Shown here piece by piece: positions 55,811 to 64,000 of a DNA stretch of 64,000 bases. Every line of letters starts with the position of its first letter. Position 1 is the stretch's first letter. A program made the translations under genes and the position numbers. This DNA is from Allomuricauda sp. Its GTDB lineage: Bacteria > Bacteroidota > Bacteroidia > Flavobacteriales > Flavobacteriaceae. A model generated the notes under the pieces. That model was not told where the DNA came from. It saw only the letters and a program-made list of their open reading frames with translations, and searched no databases. The stretch covers positions 1 to 64,000 of the forward strand of contig JASBTQ010000036.1 in the NCBI GenBank assembly GCA_030148335.1. Direction: 5' to 3'.

Positions 55811-56659
55811 TTATGAAAAAATAACGGTCTTGTTGTTATAGACCATGGTCTTTCTTGCCACATGGAGCTGCACGGCACGGGAAAGCACGATGCGTTCCAA
55901 ATCCCTTCCCTTTGCAATGAAATCCTGTATGGAATGCGAGTGGGAGACCGTGGTGACATCTTGTTCGATAATGGGCCCGGCATCCAGATCGGCCGTCACA
56001 TAATGGCTTGTGGCACCAATGATCTTGACCCCTCGCTCGAATGCGGCATGATAAGGTTTGGCCCCCACAAAAGCGGGTAGGAAAGAGTGGTGGATGTTGA
56101 TGATTTTTTGCGGGTACACATCAATCACCTTTGGTGATACGATCTGCATGTAACGCGCCAGGACGATAAAATCCACCCCATGCTCCCGCAACAGGGCCAA
56201 TTGCGTTTCTTCGGCCTTTTCCTTGTTGTCCTTGCCCACGGGGATATGAAAAAATGGAATCTGGAACTGCCCGGCCACGTATTCCAAGTCTTTGTGGTTG
56301 CTCAGGATGAAAGGAATGTCCACCTTGAGTTCACCAGAATTGTACCGGCTCAACAGATCATAGAGGCAGTGGTTGTATTTGGAGACAAAAATGGCCATCT
56401 TGGGCTGGTAGTCGTCTGTATAGATGTCCCACTCCATCTGAAAGGCATCGGCCAGTTCGGTCTCAAACGTTGCCTTGAAACTTTCCAGGGATATTTCTCG
56501 GTCAAACTCGCTCTGCAAGCGCATAAAAAATACACCGGCCTGTTTGTCCACATGTTGGTCCAAATAAATGACATTTCCCTCTTGTTGATGTACGAAGGTG
56601 GTAACGGAACGAATGATTCCCGATTGATCGGGACAGTGTATCAATATGGTGAGCTTCAT
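55811..56659 (-). CDS. purU: Formyltetrahydrofolate deformylase
   Basis: PurU hydrolyses 10-formyl-tetrahydrofolate to formate. The 282-residue protein has an N-terminal ACT domain (LTILIHCPDQSGIIRSVTTF) and a formyltransferase-like hydrolase with the catalytic Asn-His-Asp set in INIHHSFLPAF and ADLDAGPIIEQD. It converges on the TonB receptor gene with 8 bp between stops and is divergent from icmF. Confidence 0.94.
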   Translation of the reverse strand: MKLTILIHCPDQSGIIRSVTTFVHQQEGNVIYLDQHVDKQAGVFFMRLQSEFDREISLESFKATFETELADAFQMEWDIYTDDYQPKMAIFVSKYNHCLYDLLSRYNSGELKVDIPFILSNHKDLEYVAGQFQIPFFHIPVGKDNKEKAEETQLALLREHGVDFIVLARYMQIVSPKVIDVYPQKIINIHHSFLPAFVGAKPYHAAFERGVKIIGATSHYVTADLDAGPIIEQDVTTVSHSHSIQDFIAKGRDLERIVLSRAVQLHVARKTMVYNNKTVIFS

Positions 56660-56801
56660 GGATTACTTTTGAAGGTTCAAAATTATGGCATTCAAAAAAG
56701 GATGCCCAAACCCTTTGTCTTTTTTGTAAAATTCCAATCGAAATCAATTATTACTTGCATTTTCTGTAAATTGCATAGCAAATTCAGACCTGTTATTGCA
56801 G

Positions 56802-59800
56802 ATGGAACAAAACAAGCCCTATAGCCCCAAGAACAAAATCAGGATCGTGACCGCAGCTTCCCTTTTTGATGGACACGATGCGGCCATCAATATCATGAGG
56901 CGAATTATCCAAGCCACTGGGGTTGAGGTGATTCATTTGGGGCACGACAGGAGTGTGGCCGAAGTGGTGGACTGTGCTATCCAAGAAGATGCCAATGCCA
57001 TCGCCCTGACCTCCTACCAAGGTGGACACAACGAATATTTCAGGTATATGTTCGACCTGTTGAAGGAAAGAGGTGCTGGCCATATCAAGATTTTTGGAGG
57101 TGGTGGTGGAGTGATCCTTCCAGAGGAGATCAAAGAGCTGATGGATTATGGGATTGAGCGTATCTATTCCCCCGATAACGGTAGGGAAATGGGGCTTCAA
57201 GGCATGATCAACGATTTGGTGGAGCGATGTGATGGTCCCACCCCGACACTCCCCAAAGGGGAGGATGTTTCGGAACGTCTCACAAGAAAAGACGTCAATA
57301 CTATTGCAAGGCTGATTTCACTGGCCGAAAATCGACATGAGGAATTTGAAAAGTTCCAGTCCATTGTGGAAAAGCAGCAGGGCAATGTGCCCGTTTTGGG
57401 AATCACGGGGACAGGAGGGGCTGGGAAATCCAGTTTGGTGGATGAATTGGTCCGACGATTTTTGATGGATTTTCCCGAAAAACACATTGGGATCATTTCC
57501 GTGGACCCATCCAAACGAAAAACTGGAGGCGCCCTTTTGGGGGACCGGATTCGTATGAACGCGATCAATAACGATAGGGTCTATATGCGTTCCCTGGCCA
57601 CTCGCCAATCCAATCTGGCCCTATCCAAACACGTTTCGGAGGCGATACAGGTGTTGAAGGCGGCCAAATATGATCTGATTATTTTGGAAACATCGGGGAT
57701 AGGCCAATCCGACACCGAAATTTTGGAACACAGTGATGTTTCGCTCTATGTGATGACGCCTGAATTTGGGGCGGCCACACAATTGGAAAAGATAGACATG
57801 TTGGACTTTGCAGATATTGTTGCCATCAATAAGTTCGATAAAAGAGGGGCACTCGATGCCCTTCGGGATGTGAAGAAGCAATATGCCCGCAACCACGGAT
57901 TGTGGCATGCCAAAGAGGACGAATTGCCTGTTTTTGGGACGATTGCTTCGCAATTCAATGACCCTGGGATGAACAACCTCTACAAAAAGGTGATGGACAC
58001 TTTGGTGGAAAAGGCAGGTTCCACACTCACCTCAAACTTGGAAGTGACCCAAGAGATGGCTGAAAAGATGTATGTGATCCCGCCATCGCGCACCCGATAT
58101 CTGTCAGAAATTGCCGAAAACAATAGAAACTATGATGCCAAGGCTAAAGAAGAGGCCAAGGTGGCCCAGAAGCTCTATGGTATTTTCCTGACTTTGGCGG
58201 CTACTTTGGAAATGGAGCAGGATAAAGCAGAAGAACTGTTTTTGGACAAATCGGGCCTGGACGAAGCGAAAATCAAGTCCCATGTCAACAATGAAACATC
58301 CAAAGTATTGGTGGATCTATTGGTGAAGGAGTTCGATAGGGTGAAAATGCACTTGAACCCCCTCCATTGGGAAGCGATTCTAAAATGGAGGGAAAAAGTG
58401 GAACGGTACCGATCTGAATTCTATTCCTTTCAGGTACGCGACAAGGAAATCAAGATAAAGACCCACACGGAATCCCTTTCGCACAGCCAGATTCCGAAAG
58501 TGGCCCTGCCCAAATACAAAGCGTGGGGGGACATATTGCAATGGCTCCTGCAGGAAAACGTACCAGGGGAATTTCCATACACCGCAGGTCTGTACCCGTT
58601 CAAGAGGGAAGGGGAGGACCCCACCCGAATGTTCGCTGGAGAGGGCGGACCTGAGCGCACCAACCGCCGCTTCCATTATGTGAGCATGGACATGCCCGCA
58701 AAGCGGTTGTCCACAGCCTTCGATTCGGTCACATTGTACGGAAACGACCCCGACCACCGTCCTGATATTTATGGAAAAATAGGGAATGCAGGCGTATCCA
58801 TCTGCTGTTTGGACGATGCCAAGAAATTATATTCCGGATTTGACCTGAGCAGTCCCATGACCTCGGTGAGCATGACCATCAACGGTCCAGCGCCCATGCT
58901 CTTGGCCTTTTTCATGAATGCGGCCATCGACCAAAACTGTGAGAAATACATCAAAGAAAATGGTCTGGAGAAAGAGGTCCGGGACAAGATCAAGACCATT
59001 TTCAAGGAAAAGGGCACACAGCAGCCTGAATATTATGGGGAACTTCCCAAAGGGAACGATGGCTTGGGACTCCTGCTTTTGGGAGTTACGGGAGATCAAG
59101 TGCTGTCAAAAGAAACTTACGAAGAAATCAAGACAAAGACCTTGAATCAAGTCCGGGGTACGGTACAGGCCGATATATTGAAAGAGGACCAAGCACAGAA
59201 CACCTGTATTTTTTCCACGGAGTTCGCCCTCAGGTTGATGGGCGATGTGCAACAGTATTTTATTGAGCAACAGGTCCGCAATTTTTATTCGGTTTCCATT
59301 TCGGGTTACCACATAGCCGAGGCAGGGGCCAACCCGATTTCCCAATTGGCGTTTACCTTGTCCAACGGATTTACCTATGTGGAGTATTATTTGAGTAGGG
59401 GGATGGACATCAATAAATTTGGGCCCAATCTTTCGTTCTTTTTTTCCAATGGGGTGGATCCCGAATATGCCGTGATAGGGCGCGTGGCGCGAAGAATCTG
59501 GTCAAAGGCATTGAAGGAGAAATATGGGGCCGACCCAAGGGCGCAGATGCTCAAATACCACATTCAGACCTCGGGAAGAAGCCTGCACGCACAGGAAATC
59601 GATTTTAATGACATACGCACCACGCTTCAGGCCTTGTATGCCATTTATGACAATTGTAACTCACTGCATACCAATGCCTATGACGAGGCCATCACCACAC
59701 CGACGGAGGAATCTGTCCGGAGGGCCATGGCCATCCAGTTGATCATCAACAAAGAATTGGGCCTGGCCAAAAACGAAAACCCGATCCAGGGATCGTTCAT

Positions 59801-60254
59801 TATAGAAGAGTTGACGGATTTGGTGGAAGAGGCCGTTTTGATGGAGTTTGACCGCATTACGGAACGAGGTGGCGTGTTGGGCGCCATGGAAACGATGTAC
59901 CAACGTTCCAAAATCCAAGAAGAGAGCCTTCATTACGAAACCTTGAAGCATTCGGGGGAGTATCCCATCATCGGCGTGAATACTTTTTTGAGTTCCAAGG
60001 GCTCACCCACCATATTGCCCGCAGAGGTAATTCGGGCCACCGAGGCCGAGAAGGAAAATCAGATCAAAACGTTGAAAAATCTACATCAGTATAAGAAAGA
60101 GGAGGCGCAGAGGCAATTAAAAGAACTTCAACAGGTGGCCATCAACAACGGGAACATTTTTGAAAAACTGATGGAAGTGGCCAAGCATTGCTCGTTGGGC
60201 CAAATCACAAAGGCATTGTTCCAAGTGGGAGGGCAGTATAGAAGAAATATGTAG
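56802..60254 (+). CDS. icmF: Fused isobutyryl-CoA mutase (IcmF)
   Basis: An about 1150-residue fusion. Order: B12-binding domain (DGHDAA with His25, then FGGGGGV), G-protein chaperone domain (P-loop GTGGAGKSS near 203, NKFD near 341) and the mutase barrel from about 540, with [18 protein letters not shown] near 595. The Phe in YPF is where methylmalonyl-CoA mutase has Tyr, which favours isobutyryl-CoA to n-butyryl-CoA. ATG 56802 is preferred to the TTG six bases earlier. The enzyme needs adenosylcobalamin. An Lrp/AsnC regulator gene lies downstream. Confidence 0.92.
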   Translation: MEQNKPYSPKNKIRIVTAASLFDGHDAAINIMRRIIQATGVEVIHLGHDRSVAEVVDCAIQEDANAIALTSYQGGHNEYFRYMFDLLKERGAGHIKIFGGGGGVILPEEIKELMDYGIERIYSPDNGREMGLQGMINDLVERCDGPTPTLPKGEDVSERLTRKDVNTIARLISLAENRHEEFEKFQSIVEKQQGNVPVLGITGTGGAGKSSLVDELVRRFLMDFPEKHIGIISVDPSKRKTGGALLGDRIRMNAINNDRVYMRSLATRQSNLALSKHVSEAIQVLKAAKYDLIILETSGIGQSDTEILEHSDVSLYVMTPEFGAATQLEKIDMLDFADIVAINKFDKRGALDALRDVKKQYARNHGLWHAKEDELPVFGTIASQFNDPGMNNLYKKVMDTLVEKAGSTLTSNLEVTQEMAEKMYVIPPSRTRYLSEIAENNRNYDAKAKEEAKVAQKLYGIFLTLAATLEMEQDKAEELFLDKSGLDEAKIKSHVNNETSKVLVDLLVKEFDRVKMHLNPLHWEAILKWREKVERYRSEFYSFQVRDKEIKIKTHTESLSHSQIPKVALPKYKAWGDILQWLLQENVPGEFPYTAGLYPFKREGEDPTRMFAGEGGPERTNRRFHYVSMDMPAKRLSTAFDSVTLYGNDPDHRPDIYGKIGNAGVSICCLDDAKKLYSGFDLSSPMTSVSMTINGPAPMLLAFFMNAAIDQNCEKYIKENGLEKEVRDKIKTIFKEKGTQQPEYYGELPKGNDGLGLLLLGVTGDQVLSKETYEEIKTKTLNQVRGTVQADILKEDQAQNTCIFSTEFALRLMGDVQQYFIEQQVRNFYSVSISGYHIAEAGANPISQLAFTLSNGFTYVEYYLSRGMDINKFGPNLSFFFSNGVDPEYAVIGRVARRIWSKALKEKYGADPRAQMLKYHIQTSGRSLHAQEIDFNDIRTTLQALYAIYDNCNSLHTNAYDEAITTPTEESVRRAMAIQLIINKELGLAKNENPIQGSFIIEELTDLVEEAVLMEFDRITERGGVLGAMETMYQRSKIQEESLHYETLKHSGEYPIIGVNTFLSSKGSPTILPAEVIRATEAEKENQIKTLKNLHQYKKEEAQRQLKELQQVAINNGNIFEKLMEVAKHCSLGQITKALFQVGGQYRRNM

Positions 60255-60261
60255 AAAGGGG

Positions 60262-60663
60262 TCAGTCGTTTCTGTTGATCAGTGACTTTCTCCATTTTTT
60301 GAAGGAAATCCGAAACGTCTTGATTTCCCTTCGGAGCAAGTTGAGGTATTCTTTTTCCTTCACACCGTCCCTTTCAAGGCCATTGCAGTAGGCCAAGATG
60401 TTGCGGGTCATGATATTGACAAAGGTGAGGCTCCTCATACGGACCGAGTGGGAATTGCTCAAAGCGGCCTGCTCCACTTCCTTGGTGATCTGGAGGGCAT
60501 CCGTCATCAATGATTGGGTAATGTCATCGCGGAAGCAGTCTATTTTTCGCAACGATAGGATTTCCCGGTTATAGGAAAAATAGGATGCTACGGCCTCGCT
60601 CATCTCACGAAGGGCCAAAGATCGGCGATATACGGATAAAGAATCAAGGGAGTTTCTCTCCAT
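60262..60663 (-). CDS. Unknown all-helical protein
   Basis: I do not recognise a family. The 133 residues are highly charged and appear to form four helices with no signal peptide or membrane segment. It converges on icmF (7 bp between stops) and is divergent from the lrp-type gene. Confidence 0.7.
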   Translation of the reverse strand: MERNSLDSLSVYRRSLALREMSEAVASYFSYNREILSLRKIDCFRDDITQSLMTDALQITKEVEQAALSNSHSVRMRSLTFVNIMTRNILAYCNGLERDGVKEKEYLNLLRREIKTFRISFKKWRKSLINRND

Positions 60664-60758
60664 TTTTCAAAAGCAATTTTCACCTATAAAATTACATACG
60701 GAATAAATATTCTTACTTTTGTTAGTAAAGTACAAATGTGATTTTGCTTTTGATTGTA

Positions 60759-60777
60759 AAATTTATTTGATAAATTT
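60759..60777. promoter_or_regulatory. Perfect palindrome, candidate Lrp/AsnC operator
   Basis: AAATTTAT - TTG - ATAAATTT is a perfect inverted repeat ending 7 bp before the Lrp/AsnC ATG. Lrp-family proteins bind AT-rich palindromes and often control themselves, so this is probably an autoregulatory site. Confidence 0.5.
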
Positions 60778-60784
60778 CTTTCGT

Positions 60785-61237
60785 ATGAAGATGGATGATC
60801 TTAATTGGCAAATCTTGGGCCATTTGCAGCGGAACGCGAGGGAATCCTTCGCCAATATCGGGCGCAAGGTAGGCCTCACGCCCCCAGCTGTGGCAGAGCG
60901 GGTGAAAAAGATGGAGGACTTGGGAATCATTGAAGGATACAAGACCAATATTTCCTATGTCTTGGCGGGTCATCAGTTGACGGCCATCATCATGCTTCGA
61001 GCCTTTATGGGAAAACTAAAACCTTTTTTGGAAAAGGTGAAATCCTTTCAGGAGGTGATCAACTGCTATCGGATCACGGGAAATGAGAACATCATTATGG
61101 AAGTGGTGCTGCGCGATCAGTCCCATTTGGAAAAGTTCATAGACGAGCTCATTGTCTATGGGGAGTGCAGGACGCATATTGTGCTGTCCAACGTGGTTTC
61201 CGACGCTCCGATAAAAAATGCGAAAAGCATCAAATAA
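60785..61237 (+). CDS. Lrp/AsnC-family transcriptional regulator
   Basis: A 150-residue protein. The N-terminal winged helix (residues about 5-55; ESFANIGRKVGLTPPAVAERVKKME) is followed by the RAM ligand-binding domain (VINCYRITGNENIIMEVVLRD). ATG 60785 (MKMDDLNWQIL) matches the family start; the longer frame would read through the palindromic site. Its position next to icmF suggests control of branched-chain amino-acid catabolism, but the gene itself is the most likely target. Confidence 0.92.
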   Translation: MKMDDLNWQILGHLQRNARESFANIGRKVGLTPPAVAERVKKMEDLGIIEGYKTNISYVLAGHQLTAIIMLRAFMGKLKPFLEKVKSFQEVINCYRITGNENIIMEVVLRDQSHLEKFIDELIVYGECRTHIVLSNVVSDAPIKNAKSIK

Positions 61238-61293
61238 AATCCATTAATTTTAAGGAGCCCTCCCATTCATTTGGCTAGGTTTTTGTTAATAAC

Positions 61294-62718
61294 ATGAATA
61301 TGAAAAAAACACTGCTTCTGGCCTTTCTTTCCACGTTTGCGGCCTCATCCGTCCTCTCACAGGAAAAGATGGTGTTGAGAAAAGGAGAGATCATTGAGGC
61401 CATCCCCGTTCAGGATTCCGTTCACAATACCTTTTCACTCTATTTGCCCACTGGCTTCAACACGGATAAAAAATGGCCATTGCTGATGATCTTTGAAATG
61501 GAGGGCAAGGAACGACAGGCCATGTCCATGTTCGTGCAGGCGGCCGAAAGGGAGGGCTATGTGTTGGCCGCCCCCAAAATGAGGGACACCGTTAGCTTGA
61601 CCAATAGCATGATCGCCGTAAGCAAGTCATTGGAAAGGGTCATGGGAATGTTGCCGATAGACCTGGACCGGATCTACGCCGGAGGGGCTGCATCGGGAGG
61701 AAGATTTGCCAGCTTGACGCCCATTCTGCTCAACGGGATGAAAGGGGTCATCTCCGTGGGGGCCTCCATTGCCAACAGGGAATTGTTGAACCTGAAACAG
61801 CCATTTCATTTTGTGGGGATCGTGAGCCGGGAGAATTACAACTATACGCCCATGCTCAACGATTCGGAGCTGTTGGACAGGCTCAAGTTTCCCAATCAAG
61901 TGTTGCTGTATGAGGGGAACAGTGATTGGCCCAGCATAGATGAGCTCGAAAAAGGGATGCAGCTCTTTACCTTGGCGGCCATGGGACGAAGGCTCATCCC
62001 CAAGGACTCCCTGTATGTGGAAAAGGCATACCGGGAAGATCTTGACAAAGTCAATCAATTGCAGAGAACCGGTGACCTGCTTTGGGCGGAACAGTTCATG
62101 ACCGAGATGATGTCCATTTACGGAGCGCACAAAAACTTGGATTCCTTGCGTACAGTGCAAAGGGACCTGCGCCGCGATAAGCAGTTCAAGGCCATGAAGC
62201 GCAACGAAAATTCGGCATTCCTAAAGGAATCCCTATTGAAGGAAGACTACATTTATTATATGAAGGAGGACGTATATACCCACAATTTCAACAATTTGGG
62301 CTGGTGGAACCATCAAATGGGCGAGATCCAAAAGTTCATTTCAGGATCCAATCCCTATGAAAAGCAAATGGGCCATCGATTGTTGGGATTTGTGAATGCA
62401 CTGGCATTGGACAATATTGGGGTTATCCAATCGGATAGTGTGGTGGATGAGGATGCTTTGGCATTTCTCTATATGCTGAAGACCATTTTGGACCCCGATA
62501 ATTTTGACTATTACTTGAAGACCATATCCCTCAGTGCCAAGAATGAGGATTTTGGCACGGCATTGTTCTATTTGGAAGAGGTGCTGAAAAAGGGTTTCAA
62601 GGACAGGGAAAAACTCTACAGTATAGAAAATACCGCTTTGTTCCGAATCACACCGGAGTTTAATGAGATGGTGGCCAAGTACCTAAAAGATGCCCGGTAC
62701 GAGATGGATGAAAACTGA
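61294..62718 (+). CDS. Exported alpha/beta-hydrolase-like protein
   Basis: A 474-residue protein with signal peptide ending SSVLSQ (ATG 61294 or 61300). Residues about 35-230 resemble an esterase-like alpha/beta hydrolase: FSLYLPTGFNTDKKWPLLMIF, then IYAGGAASGGRFASLTP where the nucleophile elbow would be. The elbow reads G-G-A-A-S-G-G, so it departs from the usual GxSxG and activity is uncertain. The rest is helical. It overlaps the DUF1684 frame only if the longest start there is used. Confidence 0.7.
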   Translation: MNMKKTLLLAFLSTFAASSVLSQEKMVLRKGEIIEAIPVQDSVHNTFSLYLPTGFNTDKKWPLLMIFEMEGKERQAMSMFVQAAEREGYVLAAPKMRDTVSLTNSMIAVSKSLERVMGMLPIDLDRIYAGGAASGGRFASLTPILLNGMKGVISVGASIANRELLNLKQPFHFVGIVSRENYNYTPMLNDSELLDRLKFPNQVLLYEGNSDWPSIDELEKGMQLFTLAAMGRRLIPKDSLYVEKAYREDLDKVNQLQRTGDLLWAEQFMTEMMSIYGAHKNLDSLRTVQRDLRRDKQFKAMKRNENSAFLKESLLKEDYIYYMKEDVYTHNFNNLGWWNHQMGEIQKFISGSNPYEKQMGHRLLGFVNALALDNIGVIQSDSVVDEDALAFLYMLKTILDPDNFDYYLKTISLSAKNEDFGTALFYLEEVLKKGFKDREKLYSIENTALFRITPEFNEMVAKYLKDARYEMDEN

Positions 62719-62743
62719 TTTTACTTCACATAAATTATTGTTC

Positions 62744-63382
62744 ATGAGATATTTGACTCTTTTGTTTCTTTTTGTATTGATGACGGCCTGTGGTCAGAAA
62801 AAAAAATACCATGATGGCAAGAAGGAAGTACCGGAGTCACCTTTGGTGGCGGAGATTTTGGAATTCCAGGAAGAGTTGGATGAAAGTTTTAAAGACCCCG
62901 AAACTTCACCTTTGACCGACAAGCACCGGAAGGATTTTGAGGGGCTCGATTTTTTTGGACCCGACACATCATATATTGTAAAAGCTCGGTTTGAGCGGAC
63001 CCCGGATGCTGAGCCTTTTTTTATGCCGACGACTACCGATAGGAAGACACAGGAAGTTTTGTATGGTATTGCCCATTTCACCTTGAACGGGGCCGAGCAC
63101 CAATTGGAGGTCTATCAAAGTTTGGAACTGCTGGACCAGGAAGAGTACAAGGATTATCTGTTTTTGCCCTTTTTGGATGCGACCAATGGTGAGGAGACCT
63201 ATGGTGGTGGCCGTTATATCGACCTTTCCATCCCGAAAGGGGACACGTTGATCATCGATTTCAACAAGGCTTATAATCCCTATTGCGCTTACAATAAAAA
63301 GTACTCCTGCCCTCTAGTGCCAAGGCAAAATTATTTGAGAACTAAAGTGAGAGCAGGAGTGAAAAATTTTAAAAAGGACTAA
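62744..63382 (+). CDS. DUF1684 lipoprotein
   Basis: A 212-residue lipoprotein (LMTACG). The DUF1684 pattern includes DFEGLDFFGPDTSYIV, FFMPTTTDRKTQE, HFTLNGAEHQLEVYQS, FLPFLDATNGEETYGGGRY and the Cys pair region YNPYCAYNKKYSCPLVP. The family has no assigned function. ATG 62744 is chosen for its signal peptide, 25 bp after the upstream stop. Confidence 0.88.
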   Translation: MRYLTLLFLFVLMTACGQKKKYHDGKKEVPESPLVAEILEFQEELDESFKDPETSPLTDKHRKDFEGLDFFGPDTSYIVKARFERTPDAEPFFMPTTTDRKTQEVLYGIAHFTLNGAEHQLEVYQSLELLDQEEYKDYLFLPFLDATNGEETYGGGRYIDLSIPKGDTLIIDFNKAYNPYCAYNKKYSCPLVPRQNYLRTKVRAGVKNFKKD

Positions 63383-63414
63383 AAAAGCCTTCATCCAAGA
63401 GGAAAAAGGCTTTT
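63382..63414. terminator. Bidirectional hairpin terminator
   Basis: AAAAAGCCTT (63382-63391) pairs with AAGGCTTTT (63406-63414), with A and T tracts on both sides. It separates the convergent DUF1684 and outer-membrane barrel genes. Confidence 0.75.
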
Positions 63415-63443
63415 CTATTGGTATTTGGTTGGGTTGTTGCTTT

Positions 63444-64000
63444 TTAGAATGAATAGATGGCCGCAATCAAGAAAGAAGACTGATTGCTCGTAAAGCCTCC
63501 ATCTCCGTCGTTATAAGGCTCAATATCATTGCCCCAAGTGTCCAAACGAACTTCAGGTTTGATGATAAGATTGTCCTTTTTTAAGCTGCCTGTCAGTGTC
63601 AATCCAAGAACTGGAGAGTCTTCATCACTGGCATCATCGGTAAATGTCATATACTCCCCACGTAGTCCAAGAGCAAAGCTTTCGGATGCGGTCCATTGTG
63701 GATATATGGCTGCGCCATAAAATCCGGTTCCAGTTTCTGAGTTATCGTTATATGCGGCGTTGATTCCAAAGAAAAAGTCTTCAGAAAGATCAAAACCACC
63801 GGTGTAATCAATTTCAAAACCTAGACCGCCGCTTTTTCCGCTATCGTAATACAAGTTTAAGAATTGACCGTATGCACCCAATTGGCCCCCTAGAGAATAT
63901 TCTCCAGTTTCGCTTATATCGTTGGTGTCCCATGGGTTCATCACTGCAAGCATAAGGCTTACATCATCAGATAAGGCAAAATCAGCTTTTACTCCTAAAT
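63444..64000 (-). CDS. Outer-membrane beta-barrel (porin-like) protein, partial
   Basis: The frame is open to the right edge, so the N-terminus is missing; about 185 C-terminal residues are present. Alternating aromatic and polar strands (FALGLRGEYMTF, LIIKPEVRLDTWG) and the ending IAAIYSF with terminal Phe mark an outer-membrane barrel of the porin/BBP2-like type. MNPWDTNDIS recalls families that form non-specific porins. Its ligand or selectivity is not visible. Confidence 0.7.
   Translation of the reverse strand, partial: LGVKADFALSDDVSLMLAVMNPWDTNDISETGEYSLGGQLGAYGQFLNLYYDSGKSGGLGFEIDYTGGFDLSEDFFFGINAAYNDNSETGTGFYGAAIYPQWTASESFALGLRGEYMTFTDDASDEDSPVLGLTLTGSLKKDNLIIKPEVRLDTWGNDIEPYNDGDGGFTSNQSSFLIAAIYSF

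Noticed and set aside
1-64000. tRNA, rRNA, CRISPR, phage or transposase genes
   Set aside because: I looked on both strands and saw no cloverleaf, ribosomal, repeat-spacer or transposase signature.

Overview
The window looks like the chromosome of a marine-type Flavobacteriaceae (Bacteroidota), close to Muricauda/Allomuricauda/Flagellimonas by protein flavour. The basis is SusC/SusD pairs, FecR/ECF-sigma signalling, many Bacteroidota-only families (DUF4293, DUF1599, DUF3667, the BT_3928-type DoxX protein), TAnnTTTG -7 promoter boxes and a fused isobutyryl-CoA mutase. Genus is an inference from memory; no search was run. No rRNA, tRNA or CRISPR array was seen, and no gene-free stretch exceeds about 300 bp.

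Layout. (1) 1-10360 is housekeeping: the end of a DUF4293 gene, a phosphoesterase, truA, an ABC exporter, DUF3667, the c-di-AMP synthase cdaA, folP, DUF1599, a DoxX/thioredoxin-like protein, tpiA, prmA, clpS and one unknown. (2) 10364-22016 is a nutrient-uptake locus: a MocR regulator divergent from M14 peptidase - SusC - SusD - surface lipoprotein - N-acyl-D-amino-acid deacylase - Fn3 lipoprotein. (3) 22193-35559 is a second locus, mostly on the minus strand: an ECF sigma gene divergent from FecR - SusC (with STN domain) - SusD - two tandem S10 carboxypeptidases - amidohydrolase, then proline dehydrogenase. Together loci 2 and 3 suggest capture of peptides or acylated amino acids, with proline oxidised at the end. 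(4) 35646-41693: TerC, two unknowns, an amidohydrolase lipoprotein, a serine hydrolase and an ECF sigma/membrane-protein cluster. The two hydrolase genes carry the same two-block promoter-like motif. (5) 41711-44968: SRPBCC, DinB, DHFR-like, AraC and TspO/MBR genes.

(6) About 44991-49637 is the most unusual part. Single or paired AT-richer genes (DUF1003 + a frameshifted MscS channel, an amidohydrolase, DUF1579, an unknown membrane protein), all on the minus strand, are separated by palindromic elements built like integron attC sites. No integrase is in the window. I read this as a gene-cassette array without an integrase.

(7) 49673-64000: tesA-type esterase divergent from a YbbA/YbbP-type ABC pair, a TonB receptor, purU, the fused mutase icmF, an unknown, an Lrp/AsnC regulator with a perfect palindrome before its start, an alpha/beta-hydrolase-like protein, a DUF1684 lipoprotein and a partial outer-membrane barrel protein cut by the window end.
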